Shown one piece after another: positions 45,973-54,021 of a stretch of 64,000 nucleotides of DNA. Source of the DNA: CAVTLG01 sp963735495 (GTDB taxonomy: Bacteria; Chloroflexota; Ktedonobacteria; Ktedonobacterales; Ktedonobacteraceae); the NCBI GenBank assembly GCA_963735495.1, contig CAVTLG010000005.1, positions 120,147 to 184,146 of the forward strand. The letters are read 5' to 3'. A model generated the notes under the pieces. The model did no database searches and was not told where the DNA came from. It was given only the letters and a program-made list of their open reading frames with translations. The position numbers were made by a program, and so were the translations under genes. Positions within the stretch are counted from its first letter, which is position 1. Every line of letters starts with the position of its first letter.

Positions 45973-46770
45973 ATGAGCATGGTGCGTTCTGCCCTTGTTT
46001 CCCCTCTCTTCTCTCTCCCTCTTCCCCAGTACGCAGGAAAGCTCTGCGATGTCGCATGGTCCGCGTCAGGAACGTACCTGGCTGCTGTCACGTCGGCAGG
46101 GTGGGTCTTCCTCTGGGAGAGCCATACCGGCGCGGTGCTTCAGCAGAAACAGGTCACGCGTACTCCGCTGCTGAGCATCGCCTGGGCACGGCAGGGAACC
46201 TGTCTGGCGGTCGGCGGTCAGGACGGGATTGTGCGTCTGCTCGATGAACAGTTCCTGGTCTGCTCAACCTATCGGTTTGACGCCCCCATCAAGCGGATTG
46301 CCTGGGCACCTCACGTGGTGGGAGCGTGCATGATTGTCACCGGGCAGCAGGTGACGGTGCTCCGCGAGGATACCCGGACCACGCGGGTCTTGCGCTACCA
46401 GAGCGAGGTACTCGATGTAGCCTGGTCTGGCGATGGGCGTCAGATTGCGCTCCTCTGTGCCGATGGGCTGGTCGAAATCTGGCACGCCCGCCAGGCTCGC
46501 CTCCTCCATCGCTTTTCGACCGCGCCAATGGTGGATGGATCACTTCTCTGGGATCAGGCATGTCGCACCCTCATGGTGGTAGATGACGATGGGCCACGGT
46601 ACTCGTATGCGCTGTTCGATGCTGGCCCCATCTCCTTTGGTCCTCCTCCCGTCTTGCCTGTCTTGCTCCCGAAGCATGGAGGAGCAGGGCGTCCCGTCCA
46701 CGATCCTTCTGGCCGGTATCTCGCCACGATCAACCCGCATGCAGTTCATCTCTCTGCCATACGAGGCTAA
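45973..46770 (+). CDS. WD40-repeat protein
   Basis: About 265 residues from MSMVRSALV at 45973 (GGAAAGGATGGCTCT upstream). Repeats with the WD40 signature are visible: DVAWSASGTYLAAVTSAGWV; SIAWARQGTCLAVGGQDGIV; RIAWAPHVVGACMIVTGQQV; DVAWSGDGRQIALLCADGLV, each ending in a W-x or L-x strand. Six or seven blades are expected for a closed propeller; I count four clear ones and two weak, so it may pair with the short WD40 protein downstream. Such propellers serve as protein-binding platforms. The upstream open frame overlaps the preceding gene and is not used. Confidence 0.8.
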   Translation: MSMVRSALVSPLFSLPLPQYAGKLCDVAWSASGTYLAAVTSAGWVFLWESHTGAVLQQKQVTRTPLLSIAWARQGTCLAVGGQDGIVRLLDEQFLVCSTYRFDAPIKRIAWAPHVVGACMIVTGQQVTVLREDTRTTRVLRYQSEVLDVAWSGDGRQIALLCADGLVEIWHARQARLLHRFSTAPMVDGSLLWDQACRTLMVVDDDGPRYSYALFDAGPISFGPPPVLPVLLPKHGGAGRPVHDPSGRYLATINPHAVHLSAIRG

Positions 46771-46850
46771 CAGGGATGCTTGCTACTCTGCTGTGGCTCC
46801 GACCAGGGCTCGTTTCCCTCGGTTGCGGGCACTCGTCGTTGGCGGTCCAT

Positions 46851-46884
46851 GCAGAACAGCCAGAGGGGTACTAGGCTGTTCTGC
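46851..46884 (+). promoter_or_regulatory. Stem-loop 18 nt before the short WD40 gene
   Basis: GCAGAACAGCC and GGCTGTTCTGC form an 11-bp perfect stem with a 12-base loop, followed by GTTCTCTTGGAGGTTTAT and ATG. Confidence 0.7.
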
Positions 46885-46902
46885 GTTCTCTTGGAGGTTT
46901 AT

Positions 46903-47250
46903 ATGCTCAAAGCGCTGCTGCTCTCTCATGGCTTGCTGGCTCACGCTGATGCTTCGGGGACCGTGTGGGTCGAAGCGTTACTTTCCCACCAGCTTCGCTG
47001 GCGTGTGGAGCAGGCACACCTGGGGACCGTTACCGTCCTCGCCTTTTCTCCTGATGGTCTCTCCCTGGCCTCCGGTGGCCAGGATGGTCAGGTCCAGGTG
47101 CGGGAGACCGAAACAGGTGCGTTGCGCCAGACGTTCACGCACGGTTCCCCGGTAGAACTGCTTCACTGGTCGCCCAACCACCTGCTCGCTTCGACCTCGC
47201 AGGAGCAGCTCCTGGTGTGGTCTGTTCAACCACCATCTCCCATCTGTTGA
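46903..47250 (+). CDS. Short WD40-repeat protein
   Basis: About 115 residues from MLKALLLSH, with TTGGAGG eight bases before the ATG. Two or three WD40 blades are visible: GLLAHADASGTVWVEALL, VLAFSPDGLSLASGGQDGQV and LHWSPNHLLASTSQEQLLVW. This is too few for a propeller alone, so it may complete the propeller of the preceding protein (45973-46770) or form oligomers. The pair might be a split gene, but each has its own stem-loop and ribosome site, which argues for two real genes. Confidence 0.7.
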   Translation: MLKALLLSHGLLAHADASGTVWVEALLSHQLRWRVEQAHLGTVTVLAFSPDGLSLASGGQDGQVQVRETETGALRQTFTHGSPVELLHWSPNHLLASTSQEQLLVWSVQPPSPIC

Positions 47251-47309
47251 TCGTTTCACGTTGCCAGTGCGTCCCAGTATTCCCTGGCATGCTTCAAAAA
47301 GGACCGGTT

Positions 47310-48218
47310 ATGCCTCTCACTGTTTTTCCCGCTCGTTCTCTCCTGGCGTTGAACACGATGCCACTTGCGAAGGCCGCGTGTGCCTACGCTGCCCAGGGGA
47401 TTCCCGTGTTTCCGCTTGCCCCGCGTGACAAAGTGCCGCGCGTGTCGCGGGGCTTTTATAGCGCGACGACGGACCTTGACCAGATCCAGCGCTGGTGGTC
47501 GAGCTGGCCCCGTGCCAACATTGGGATTGCCACCGGCAAACCCAGTGGCTTCTGGGTGTTGGATATTGACCCGCGCCACGGGGGATTTGCCTCGCTGGAA
47601 ACCCTGGAACGGCATGCAAAGGGGTGGGGAGCACCAACACCTCTCTCCCAGACGCTGCGGCAACTCACCGGTGGCGGTGGCATTCACCTGATCTATCAGA
47701 TGCCAGCCACCACTCCAGGGGTTGATCCCCCCAATGGCACGTTTGCGGACTATCACGGCATCGATCTCAAAAAAATCGGCGGCTATGTGGTGGCCGCGCC
47801 ATCGATCCATCCTAGTGGGCAGGCGTATCAGTGGCAACACGATGCGTTGCCAGCGCCTTTCCCGTTGGCACTGCTCGATCTGTGGGTCGAAGCGCGGCAA
47901 CGAGCCTTTTCGCGTGCGTCTGCTCCGGGCGAAAACCTCCTGCGCGCTCGACAGGCCCGCGAGGTGCCCCAGGATCGCGAGCGAGATCCTGAATACTGGC
48001 TCCATGCGGCCCTGCGCCATGCGGCTCCTGGCTGTCGGCACAATTATGCCTGTTTCCTGGCCATTCAGCTCGTCAGCGTCGTCGGATGCAGCTTCGAGGA
48101 GGCCGCATGTTGGATGCGCGAGTACGTTGCCCAGGTGGTGCAGCTTCCCTCAGATCCCTACGATCTGGACGACGCGCTCCGCTGCTTGCGGTATGCCTGG
48201 TGGAAATATGGCTCGTAA
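47310..48218 (+). CDS. Bifunctional primase-polymerase (PrimPol)
   Basis: About 302 residues from the ATG at 47310 (AAAAAGGACCGGTT upstream). It matches the archaeo-eukaryotic type primase/polymerase domain: AYAAQGIPVFPLAPRDKVPR, then NIGIATGKPSGFWVLDIDPR with metal-binding Asp85 and Asp87, LTGGGGIHLIYQMP with the catalytic His126, and VAAPSIHPSGQAYQW. The C-terminus (about 230-302) is helical. Such enzymes make primers for plasmid and phage DNA. No helicase is fused, and the AAA+ protein at 50527 is not an obvious helicase. It supports a self-replicating past for this element. Confidence 0.88.
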   Translation: MPLTVFPARSLLALNTMPLAKAACAYAAQGIPVFPLAPRDKVPRVSRGFYSATTDLDQIQRWWSSWPRANIGIATGKPSGFWVLDIDPRHGGFASLETLERHAKGWGAPTPLSQTLRQLTGGGGIHLIYQMPATTPGVDPPNGTFADYHGIDLKKIGGYVVAAPSIHPSGQAYQWQHDALPAPFPLALLDLWVEARQRAFSRASAPGENLLRARQAREVPQDRERDPEYWLHAALRHAAPGCRHNYACFLAIQLVSVVGCSFEEAACWMREYVAQVVQLPSDPYDLDDALRCLRYAWWKYGS

Positions 48219-48275
48219 CGTGCGCACCTCTTGCTGTCTCCTGCTGTGCTCCCTGATTGTGTTTGTGTTTCTCAT

Positions 48276-48295
48276 CCTCCCAGGACGCCGGGAGG
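48276..48295 (+). promoter_or_regulatory. Stem-loop 18 nt before the kinase gene
   Basis: CCTCCC-AGGACGCC-GGGAGG, followed by TTCTTTTTGGAGGAAGCT and ATG at 48314. Short, GC-rich stem of the same series. Confidence 0.6.
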
Positions 48296-48313
48296 TTCTT
48301 TTTGGAGGAAGCT

Positions 48314-49174
48314 ATGACCAACGCTCGTTTTCAGCATCCCCGGCGAAACAATCCCAGGGACTGGTTTGTTCCCCCACGGATCGTCCATCAGCGCTACACG
48401 CTTGACCAAGTGATAGGGGTTGGAGGACATGCCTGTGTCTACCGCGCCTGGGATCTGCAACAAGGAACGCAGGTGGTCCTCAAACGTGCTCATGTGCATA
48501 TCAGCGCGACGCAGGCGCTCTCTGCTGAAGCCGAAACGCTTGCCAGGTTGCACCACCCGGCCATTCCCACGTTTGTCGCCTCCTTTGAGGAAGCTGGCTT
48601 CTCCTATCTGGTCGAAGCCTTGAGGGAGGGCACCGCCATGAAGCACCTCCGTCACTTTACGTTGGAACACGTGCTCTGGATAGGCCACCACTTGTGCGAC
48701 GTGTTGGCCTATCTCCATCAGCAGCAGGTGGTCCACCGCGATATCGCGCCGGGCAACATCCTGCTTCAGATGGAAAACCAGTGCCTCTCGCTGCTGGACT
48801 TTGGGTTGGCGTGCCCAGAACCCGGTGGGTATCTGGATGATGCTTCCTCTTCAGGGGTGGCATTGACCGCCGGATCCCCTGGCTATGTGGCTCCAGAGCA
48901 ATGGGAGCTGGGAGCCATCAGTCGCGCCTGTGACATCTACGGCATGGGCATGGTGCTGGGGTGCGCGCTGACGGACTGTCAGCCTGGCATAGCGACGAAG
49001 GTTTCCTCTTTTGTGGAGCTTCGGGAGAATCCGCACGGCATCTCGCCCGAAGAAAGGCAGTTGTTGCTGCTCCTGGATCGCATGGTGCTGGCTCATCCAG
49101 CGGAACGCCCTGATCTGAGCGAGGTCCAGTTCTTCTTCTCCCATCTATCCGGCCTGATGCTGGGAACTGACTAG
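48314..49174 (+). CDS. Ser/Thr protein kinase
   Basis: A 286-residue kinase domain without a membrane segment. The start at MTNARFQHP is chosen for TTGGAGGAAGCT upstream. Visible motifs are the Gly-rich loop VIGVGGHACVYRA (about 33-45), the ATP-binding Lys57 (VVLKRAH), HRDIAPGNIL (141-150), DFGLA (162-166), GSPGYVAPEQW and the final Arg of HPAERPDLSE. The catalytic loop has HRDIAPGN instead of HRDIKPEN, so the usual Lys is Ala, which may reduce or change activity. A MITE-like element supplies its last codon and stop. It stands beside WD40 and AAA+ genes and may phosphorylate element proteins. Confidence 0.88.
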   Translation: MTNARFQHPRRNNPRDWFVPPRIVHQRYTLDQVIGVGGHACVYRAWDLQQGTQVVLKRAHVHISATQALSAEAETLARLHHPAIPTFVASFEEAGFSYLVEALREGTAMKHLRHFTLEHVLWIGHHLCDVLAYLHQQQVVHRDIAPGNILLQMENQCLSLLDFGLACPEPGGYLDDASSSGVALTAGSPGYVAPEQWELGAISRACDIYGMGMVLGCALTDCQPGIATKVSSFVELRENPHGISPEERQLLLLLDRMVLAHPAERPDLSEVQFFFSHLSGLMLGTD

Positions 49175-49271
49175 TACACGAAAGTCTCAATCCTTCGGTC
49201 GTTTAGATAAGCCTCGTCTGGCTCTCCAGGCTCGTTTTTACTGCTTATAAATTTGAGCGTTCATGTACTAG
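49171..49271. repeat. ~101-bp MITE-like element at the kinase 3' end
   Basis: Terminal inverted repeats CTAGTACACGAAAGTCTCAA at 49171 and the complement of CTAGTACATGAACGCTCAAA at 49271. The core is AT-rich with no ORF. The kinase stop TAG is formed by the left terminus. Small element without its own transposase, moved by an unknown partner. Confidence 0.6.
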
Positions 49272-49444
49272 CCTCTCATTCCTGTCTGCCTGCTTCGCTT
49301 TCTCGTCTGGTGTCCCTCATGCGTTTCCAGAAGGAGCGGTCGATGTCCCCATGGAGTTGGCCGCGTGGTCCCCCACAGCGGTCGTTTTCGTTCACTGTTT
49401 GTCTTGTTTTGTTGTGATCATTTTTTCCAAGGAGGATTGTTTCT

Positions 49445-49900
49445 ATGAGTCATATTGAAGAAGCCACCACCACGCTCAAATTTACCGCACTGGCTGCGCT
49501 CATGCAGCGGGGAGATCCTGATGCCTTCGAGCAGCATCCGTGCATGGCACTCCTGCGTCAGGCCGTGACCCTGGTTGCCACTGCCCATGGCGGGACGGTT
49601 TGTACCACCTACCGCGATTACTCTGGTGATGCGCAGCAGACCAATACGAACCTTGCGCTCCATGTGCCCGACAAACTCCCGCGCGGCATTGGGCTGCTCA
49701 TCGATGAGCACACGGGAGCGTTGTCCTTCAAGGGCGATCCCTGGGCGCATGAGGCGTTTTTCGCCGAGGTCCAGCAGCAGATGGTGCAACACTACGTCGT
49801 GCTGGCGCATGCGGCGGCACTGCGCCGCATGCACGCACAGGTTTCGACGCAGGTGCTCGACAATCAACAGGTCGTGATCACGGGGGTGCTACATGGCTAA
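49445..49900 (+). CDS. DUF1257-like (Ycf35-type) protein
   Basis: A 151-residue protein starting MSHIEEATTT. It has the layout I associate with DUF1257: an N-terminal helix pair, a central strand block NLALHVPDKLPRGIGLLIDE, then LSFKGDPWAHEAFFAEVQQQ and a helix ending HYVVLAHAAALRRMHAQVS. DUF1257 genes of cyanobacteria and other bacteria sit beside a DUF2997 gene and an AAA+ ATPase, and the same order is present here. The function is unknown; sequence similarity is weak, so position adds most of the support. CCAAGGAGGATTGTTTCT precedes the ATG. It overlaps the next gene by 8 bp. Confidence 0.5.
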   Translation: MSHIEEATTTLKFTALAALMQRGDPDAFEQHPCMALLRQAVTLVATAHGGTVCTTYRDYSGDAQQTNTNLALHVPDKLPRGIGLLIDEHTGALSFKGDPWAHEAFFAEVQQQMVQHYVVLAHAAALRRMHAQVSTQVLDNQQVVITGVLHG

Positions 49901-50138
49901 TAATCATCTTCCACCACAACTGACCATCACGGTCACTGCCACTGGCGAGATCTCGACCGATTTCTCCCATTTTCTGGGCCAGCACTGTTTGGTTGCGGGC
50001 AAGCAGCTCCACACGCTGTTGGCAGACTATGGCATCACCACGGAGATCACGGACTTTACCCCAAAGCCAGAATTGCGGGTCTCCCCTTCCACTGGTGGGC
50101 TCACCGTTCAGGAGACGGAGGTACTGCATGAAAGATGA
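49893..50138 (+). CDS. DUF2997-like small protein
   Basis: An 81-residue protein (PPQLTITVTATGEISTDFSH to LLADYGITTEITDFTPKPEL). DUF2997 proteins have the same shape: a short strand with a TxDGE-type turn, then a conserved helix and an acidic end. It overlaps both neighbours, so the three small genes are translated together. Family match is tentative; order in the cassette supports it. Confidence 0.45.
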   Translation: MANNHLPPQLTITVTATGEISTDFSHFLGQHCLVAGKQLHTLLADYGITTEITDFTPKPELRVSPSTGGLTVQETEVLHER

Positions 50139-50430
50139 CACTGATATGCTGGCTCAGGGCAGGGATCTGAAGAGTTCTCCCCCTGCTGATCGTGGTGATC
50201 CGGTGCCCCAATCCCAACAGCCACAGACCCTCTCTATCACCCTGGGACCGGGTGGAGCGTTCAAAGTGGGAACCTGTGCGCACTGCGTCATCGAAGAACA
50301 GGGACGCCCAGCAAGAGCCTGGGATGCGGATGGGGACAAGGACCTGGACTTCGACCGTGCGAGCCTGTTTGCCTATCTGGCAGAATACGGCATCGTATTG
50401 ACCAACCGCCAATCGTACGTGTGTCCCTAA
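50128..50430 (+). CDS. Small hypothetical third member of the cassette
   Basis: A 100-residue protein from ATG 50128, overlapping the preceding gene by 11 bp. It has a polar N-terminus, then LSITLGPGGAFKVGTCAHCV, RAWDADGDKDLDFDRASLFA and a C-terminus with VLTNRQSYVCP. The DADGDKDLDFD run is rich in acidic residues with Ca-binding-loop-like spacing, and two Cys lie in TCAHC. In related cassettes a small ferredoxin-like protein may occupy this place, but I cannot show that here. Confidence 0.45.
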   Translation: MKDDTDMLAQGRDLKSSPPADRGDPVPQSQQPQTLSITLGPGGAFKVGTCAHCVIEEQGRPARAWDADGDKDLDFDRASLFAYLAEYGIVLTNRQSYVCP

Positions 50431-50470
50431 GCTGACGGTTCACCTGTCGTTCGTCGTCTTTTTACCTTCT

Positions 50471-50499
50471 CTGGCAGGCTGCTCACAACAGCCTGCCAG
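50471..50499 (+). promoter_or_regulatory. Stem-loop 27 nt before the AAA+ gene
   Basis: CTGGCAGGCTG-ctcacaa-CAGCCTGCCAG, 11-bp perfect stem followed by GATGTTTTTTCACAGGAGGAAAAAACG and the TTG start at 50527. Terminator-like but directly before an RBS. Confidence 0.75.
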
Positions 50500-50526
50500 G
50501 ATGTTTTTTCACAGGAGGAAAAAACG

Positions 50527-52410
50527 TTGACAACCACCACTCTACTACAGCCGCATCAGCCGATCTGGTGGCTGGAGTTTCGCCGCTTGTTTCAGGCTGG
50601 CATGAGTCATTGCTTTATCATCTCAGGCGATATTCATGGCGTGACGGCCTTTCATGGCCTCTCGCAACAAGTGTTCCTGCTCAGTGCCCTCTCGGAGGCC
50701 CGCGAGGTCGTCATCACCTATCATCCTGCTACGGGTCTCACCTTTGCCACACCGTCGATGCGTTCCATGGCCCTGGAAATTCTGGGACCGGACTGGCAAC
50801 CTCCAGTCTCCACCGATGATCCGTATGCGGCAGCACTGGATGCGATGCACCTTCATTCGGCCCCTCAGGATCTCTTTGCCTCGGCCAAAAAGCCCGCGCA
50901 AGCTCTGGCGCTCCTGGATGCTCTCTTGCACTCTCCACAAGCCACGCGCTATGAGCAGGATGACGCAGGCCGGACGATCATCCGTGGACGCGTGGCCGTG
51001 CTGGTGGATCAGGCAGAGCTGATGATCCCGATGGCGAATAAAGCCCAGCTGTCCGATGAACGCCTTGGGGTTCTGGCGATGCTGCTCTCCTGGGGACATG
51101 ATCCGGTGCTGGCCCGACAACAAAACCCCATCCTGCTCTTGACCCCTATGGTCCAGGATCTGCACACGGATGTGCTGGAGAGTTCCAGCGGGTATCGGCT
51201 GATTGAGCAACCCCTTCCCGATGAACAGACGCGCCTGGCCTATCTGCGCTGGTATCAGGAGGTGCATCGTGCGGAGGTGCCCATTCCCCTGCTCGACCTG
51301 GACCCAGAAGACTTTGCTCGCTCCACTGCCGGGCTGGACTTGCGCCAGGTGGAAGATGTCTATCTGGCAGGAGCAAGCGATCCAGGTGCACCCGATGGAC
51401 CACCTCCGGGGGTCAGCCGGGCGTTGATTAAGGAACGCAAGGATGCCATCATTCGCCAGCAGTTCCAGGACGTCGTCGAGATGTTGGAACCGCTGCCAGG
51501 AGGCTTTGCCAGCATGGGAGGGATGCAGCAGTTTGCCACCTGGTTTCGTTGCGAGGTCATCGCGCCACTGCGTGCCGGGCGACTGCGCGACGTGCCCCGT
51601 GGCATCCTGCTGGTTGGCCCTCCAGGAACAGGCAAAACCATGCTGGTCCGTGCGGCGGAGTGGGAACTCGGTTTTCACGCCATCCAGTTGCACATGGCCA
51701 ACATCCTGGGAGGCGTCGTTGGAACCTCGGAGCGGAATCTGCACAAAATCTTCCGTCTGGCGCGCGACCTGGCTCCCACATTTCTTTTTATTGATGAGAT
51801 TGAACAAACACTCCTCGGCCATCGTGGCGAGTCCTCTGGCAGTCCCGTAGCAGGGAATCTGTTTGGGGCGATGCTGCAATTCCTGGGTGATCCTTCGCTT
51901 CAGGGCCGCGTCATCGTGGTGGGAGCCACCAATCTGCCGGAGCGCCTCGATCCTGCCCTTCGTCGTCCTGGTCGCTTTGGGGTCACCTTTCCGATCTTGA
52001 GTCCCGACGCGGTAGCACGGGGCGAGATCCTGCGCATTCAGGCGAGCCAGCAAGAGGCCGTGCTGACGGAAGAGGCTCTGTCTGCCCTCGTGGAGGAAAC
52101 CGAGCGGTATAGCCCGGCAGACCTCGAAGCCCTGGTCGGGGAAGCAAGCTTGCTCGCCCGTCTGGATGGGCAACCACGGATTGGGCTGCCACAGGCGCAA
52201 GCCGCGCTGGAGAACCTGCGCCCGGCCACCCTGGGCAGTGTCGAGACCTTTACCCGGTCGGCCATCGATGCCTGCTCTAACCTGCGCTATCTTCCGCCAG
52301 CCATTGCGGAAGCCGAGCGCACCCGCCTGGCAGCCCTTCGCCGCAGCGCTGCCTCGCCTTCCGCATCACAGCCCACCGCGCCGAGTATGCGCAGCGCCCG
52401 CCAGCTCTAA
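50527..52410 (+). CDS. AAA+ ATPase (Ycf46-like layout)
   Basis: A 627-residue protein, start TTG, with ACAGGAGGAAAAAACG just upstream. Residues 1-300 are a non-catalytic region containing a decayed P-loop-fold domain (SHCFIISGDIHGVTAFHGL; RVAVLVDQAELMIP). Residues 320-560 are an active AAA+ domain: P-loop GPPGTGKT (364-371), Walker B FLFIDEIE (419-426), VVGATNLPERLDPALRRPGR with arginine finger. The shape of an inactive N-terminal ATPase followed by an active one is that of Ycf46-type proteins, found next to DUF1257/DUF2997 genes. It may remodel a partner complex with the three small upstream proteins. Likely cytosolic. Confidence 0.8.
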   Translation: MTTTTLLQPHQPIWWLEFRRLFQAGMSHCFIISGDIHGVTAFHGLSQQVFLLSALSEAREVVITYHPATGLTFATPSMRSMALEILGPDWQPPVSTDDPYAAALDAMHLHSAPQDLFASAKKPAQALALLDALLHSPQATRYEQDDAGRTIIRGRVAVLVDQAELMIPMANKAQLSDERLGVLAMLLSWGHDPVLARQQNPILLLTPMVQDLHTDVLESSSGYRLIEQPLPDEQTRLAYLRWYQEVHRAEVPIPLLDLDPEDFARSTAGLDLRQVEDVYLAGASDPGAPDGPPPGVSRALIKERKDAIIRQQFQDVVEMLEPLPGGFASMGGMQQFATWFRCEVIAPLRAGRLRDVPRGILLVGPPGTGKTMLVRAAEWELGFHAIQLHMANILGGVVGTSERNLHKIFRLARDLAPTFLFIDEIEQTLLGHRGESSGSPVAGNLFGAMLQFLGDPSLQGRVIVVGATNLPERLDPALRRPGRFGVTFPILSPDAVARGEILRIQASQQEAVLTEEALSALVEETERYSPADLEALVGEASLLARLDGQPRIGLPQAQAALENLRPATLGSVETFTRSAIDACSNLRYLPPAIAEAERTRLAALRRSAASPSASQPTAPSMRSARQL

Positions 52411-52436
52411 CCCTCCTGATCGTCGTTGTTTGTTTC

Positions 52437-52471
52437 GACGCGCTACCCTGATGTCATCAGGAGAGCGCGTC
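52437..52471 (+). promoter_or_regulatory. Stem-loop 26 nt before the next gene
   Basis: GACGCGCT-accCTGATG-t-CATCAGgag-AGCGCGTC, a long stem with a small internal bulge, followed by TTTGTTGCACTCTTTGGAGG and the ATG at 52498. Confidence 0.7.
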
Positions 52472-52497
52472 TTTGTTGCACTCTTTGGAGGTATTCT

Positions 52498-53940
52498 ATG
52501 ACCCTACAGATGGTGAGCACACCTTCCTCCCTTCCCATGTCTTCTGCCACACGTACCCCAGAAACCCGTCGTCATCAAACCATCGCTCGTGCGCTCGGGG
52601 CCGAAACGTTCACGACCATTCCCTGGGGTCAGTTGATGCAAGAAGGCACACTGGTCCAGCTTCATATCGGCCGTTGTCGGTTCAGTACCCGATTGCTGCT
52701 AGAAGATATGGGCATTCATATCGAAGATGATGCTACGCGCGAGAAAGTGGCCCGCTGGGTGGTCCTGGGAGAAAAGCGTCTGCTGCCGGAAGCGTACATG
52801 AAAGCCCTGGCACGCATCGAAGGCAGTGCGCGCTATACGCTCAAAGAGCACGCCTTCCAAAGTGAGCTCGGAAGCTTCGTTCCAGTTACCTCGTATCTCT
52901 CCTGGCGGACGAAGACGGAAGCCTTGCGCCAGGAGTATCTGGCCTTGCGGGACGATATCGTCGCCAACCACCGGGAATTGACGCGCCAGGTGCTCACCGA
53001 CTACGAAGTCATCGCGACTGATACGTATCGGCGTGTGCGGCAAACCCACCCCGAACTGGTCAGCGAAAGCCAGCAGCAGTTTGTTGCGAGCTACTGCAAT
53101 CGTCTTGCTGACCAGATCCCAACGGTCGAGCGCATCCGTGAGAGTTTCTCCTTCACCTTCTTCCGTATGGAGGGGAACCAGCCGGTCGGCCTGTCCACCT
53201 CCGAGCATCCTGCACCGGCTCCGGCGGCTCCGGCGACGCGTGTTGCTCCATCGGTGGAGGAAGGAGAGGCAGCGGCACTCTTGGCGACCCAGCGGCACCA
53301 GATGGAGCAACGCCAACGTGCGCGAGCACTCATGGAACAGGATATGCGCCATGATGCACAGGCGAGGGTGCAGGCTGCGCTCGATACCTTTCTGTCCTCG
53401 ATTGTGGCGCAATTACGCACGCTGACCTATGACGCGGTCACCGATGTGCTTGCAACGATCCAGCGGCGAGGGGGAGAAAGCTTCTCTGGCCAATCCACCC
53501 GGCAACTCAATCACTTGCTGGCGCACATTCGCTCACTCAATTTCTTCGGTGATACCGAAATGGAGCAGATGATGGAACGCATCCAGGAGATTGTCGAGAT
53601 GACGCCGCAAGAACGGCAACGCAGCCTGGCCGAGGTTGGGCACACGCTCCGAGCGATTGCGACCACCACCCGTGCCACCTTGCTTGATCTCGAGGAGGAG
53701 GTGCGCACTCCCCACGCCGATCTGGGGATTGTGGCCTACCCCACGACCCAGCAGGTCTCCTCAGCCCGCGCGGAATTACGCTTGCCTCCGCTGGATCTGA
53801 CCAGCCTGGCCAGCTTGCCCACTGACACGCGTGCAGGCACGGGACGTGCTGAGTTTGCCAACACGGGCGAGGGATCGATCTGGTACTTTCTGGACCAGCA
53901 GCACCAGCAGCCAGCAGTTCGCTCCACGCGCATGCTCTAA
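52498..53940 (+). CDS. Hypothetical protein, long helical (possibly DUF3150-like)
   Basis: About 480 residues from MTLQMVSTPS (TTTGGAGGTATTCT upstream). The N-terminal part (about 75-190) has the features GEKRLLPEAYMKALARIEGS and LGSFVPVTSYLSWRTKTEAL, which recall DUF3150. The central region is Pro/Ala-rich (PAPAPAAPATRVAPSVEEGE) and likely flexible. The next 250 residues are predominantly helical, with coiled-coil stretches, and a hydrophobic core ends at SLNFFGDTEMEQM. It follows the AAA+ gene and may be its partner. Assignment is weak. Confidence 0.55.
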   Translation: MTLQMVSTPSSLPMSSATRTPETRRHQTIARALGAETFTTIPWGQLMQEGTLVQLHIGRCRFSTRLLLEDMGIHIEDDATREKVARWVVLGEKRLLPEAYMKALARIEGSARYTLKEHAFQSELGSFVPVTSYLSWRTKTEALRQEYLALRDDIVANHRELTRQVLTDYEVIATDTYRRVRQTHPELVSESQQQFVASYCNRLADQIPTVERIRESFSFTFFRMEGNQPVGLSTSEHPAPAPAAPATRVAPSVEEGEAAALLATQRHQMEQRQRARALMEQDMRHDAQARVQAALDTFLSSIVAQLRTLTYDAVTDVLATIQRRGGESFSGQSTRQLNHLLAHIRSLNFFGDTEMEQMMERIQEIVEMTPQERQRSLAEVGHTLRAIATTTRATLLDLEEEVRTPHADLGIVAYPTTQQVSSARAELRLPPLDLTSLASLPTDTRAGTGRAEFANTGEGSIWYFLDQQHQQPAVRSTRML

Positions 53941-53969
53941 ATCCTCTTGAAGTCTGTCTCTGTGTTCTT

Positions 53970-53997
53970 CCGAGCCTGATCGCTTCGTCAGGCTCGG
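53970..53997 (+). promoter_or_regulatory. Stem-loop 24 nt before the 54022 gene
   Basis: CCGAGCCTGA-tcgcttcg-TCAGGCTCGG, 10-bp perfect stem, then AGGTGTTTTGGAAAGGAAGAATCT and ATG. Confidence 0.75.
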
Positions 53998-54021
53998 AGG
54001 TGTTTTGGAAAGGAAGAATCT

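Noticed and set aside
45252..46091. 279-residue minus-strand frame rich in Pro/His/Arg
   Set aside because: It is antisense to the acidic tract of the gene at 44849; its composition is a product of the GAGGAA-type repeats.
50623..52200. 525-residue minus-strand frame opposite the AAA+ gene
   Set aside because: The plus-strand frame has clear Walker motifs; the minus frame has no recognisable domain and mirrors its codons.
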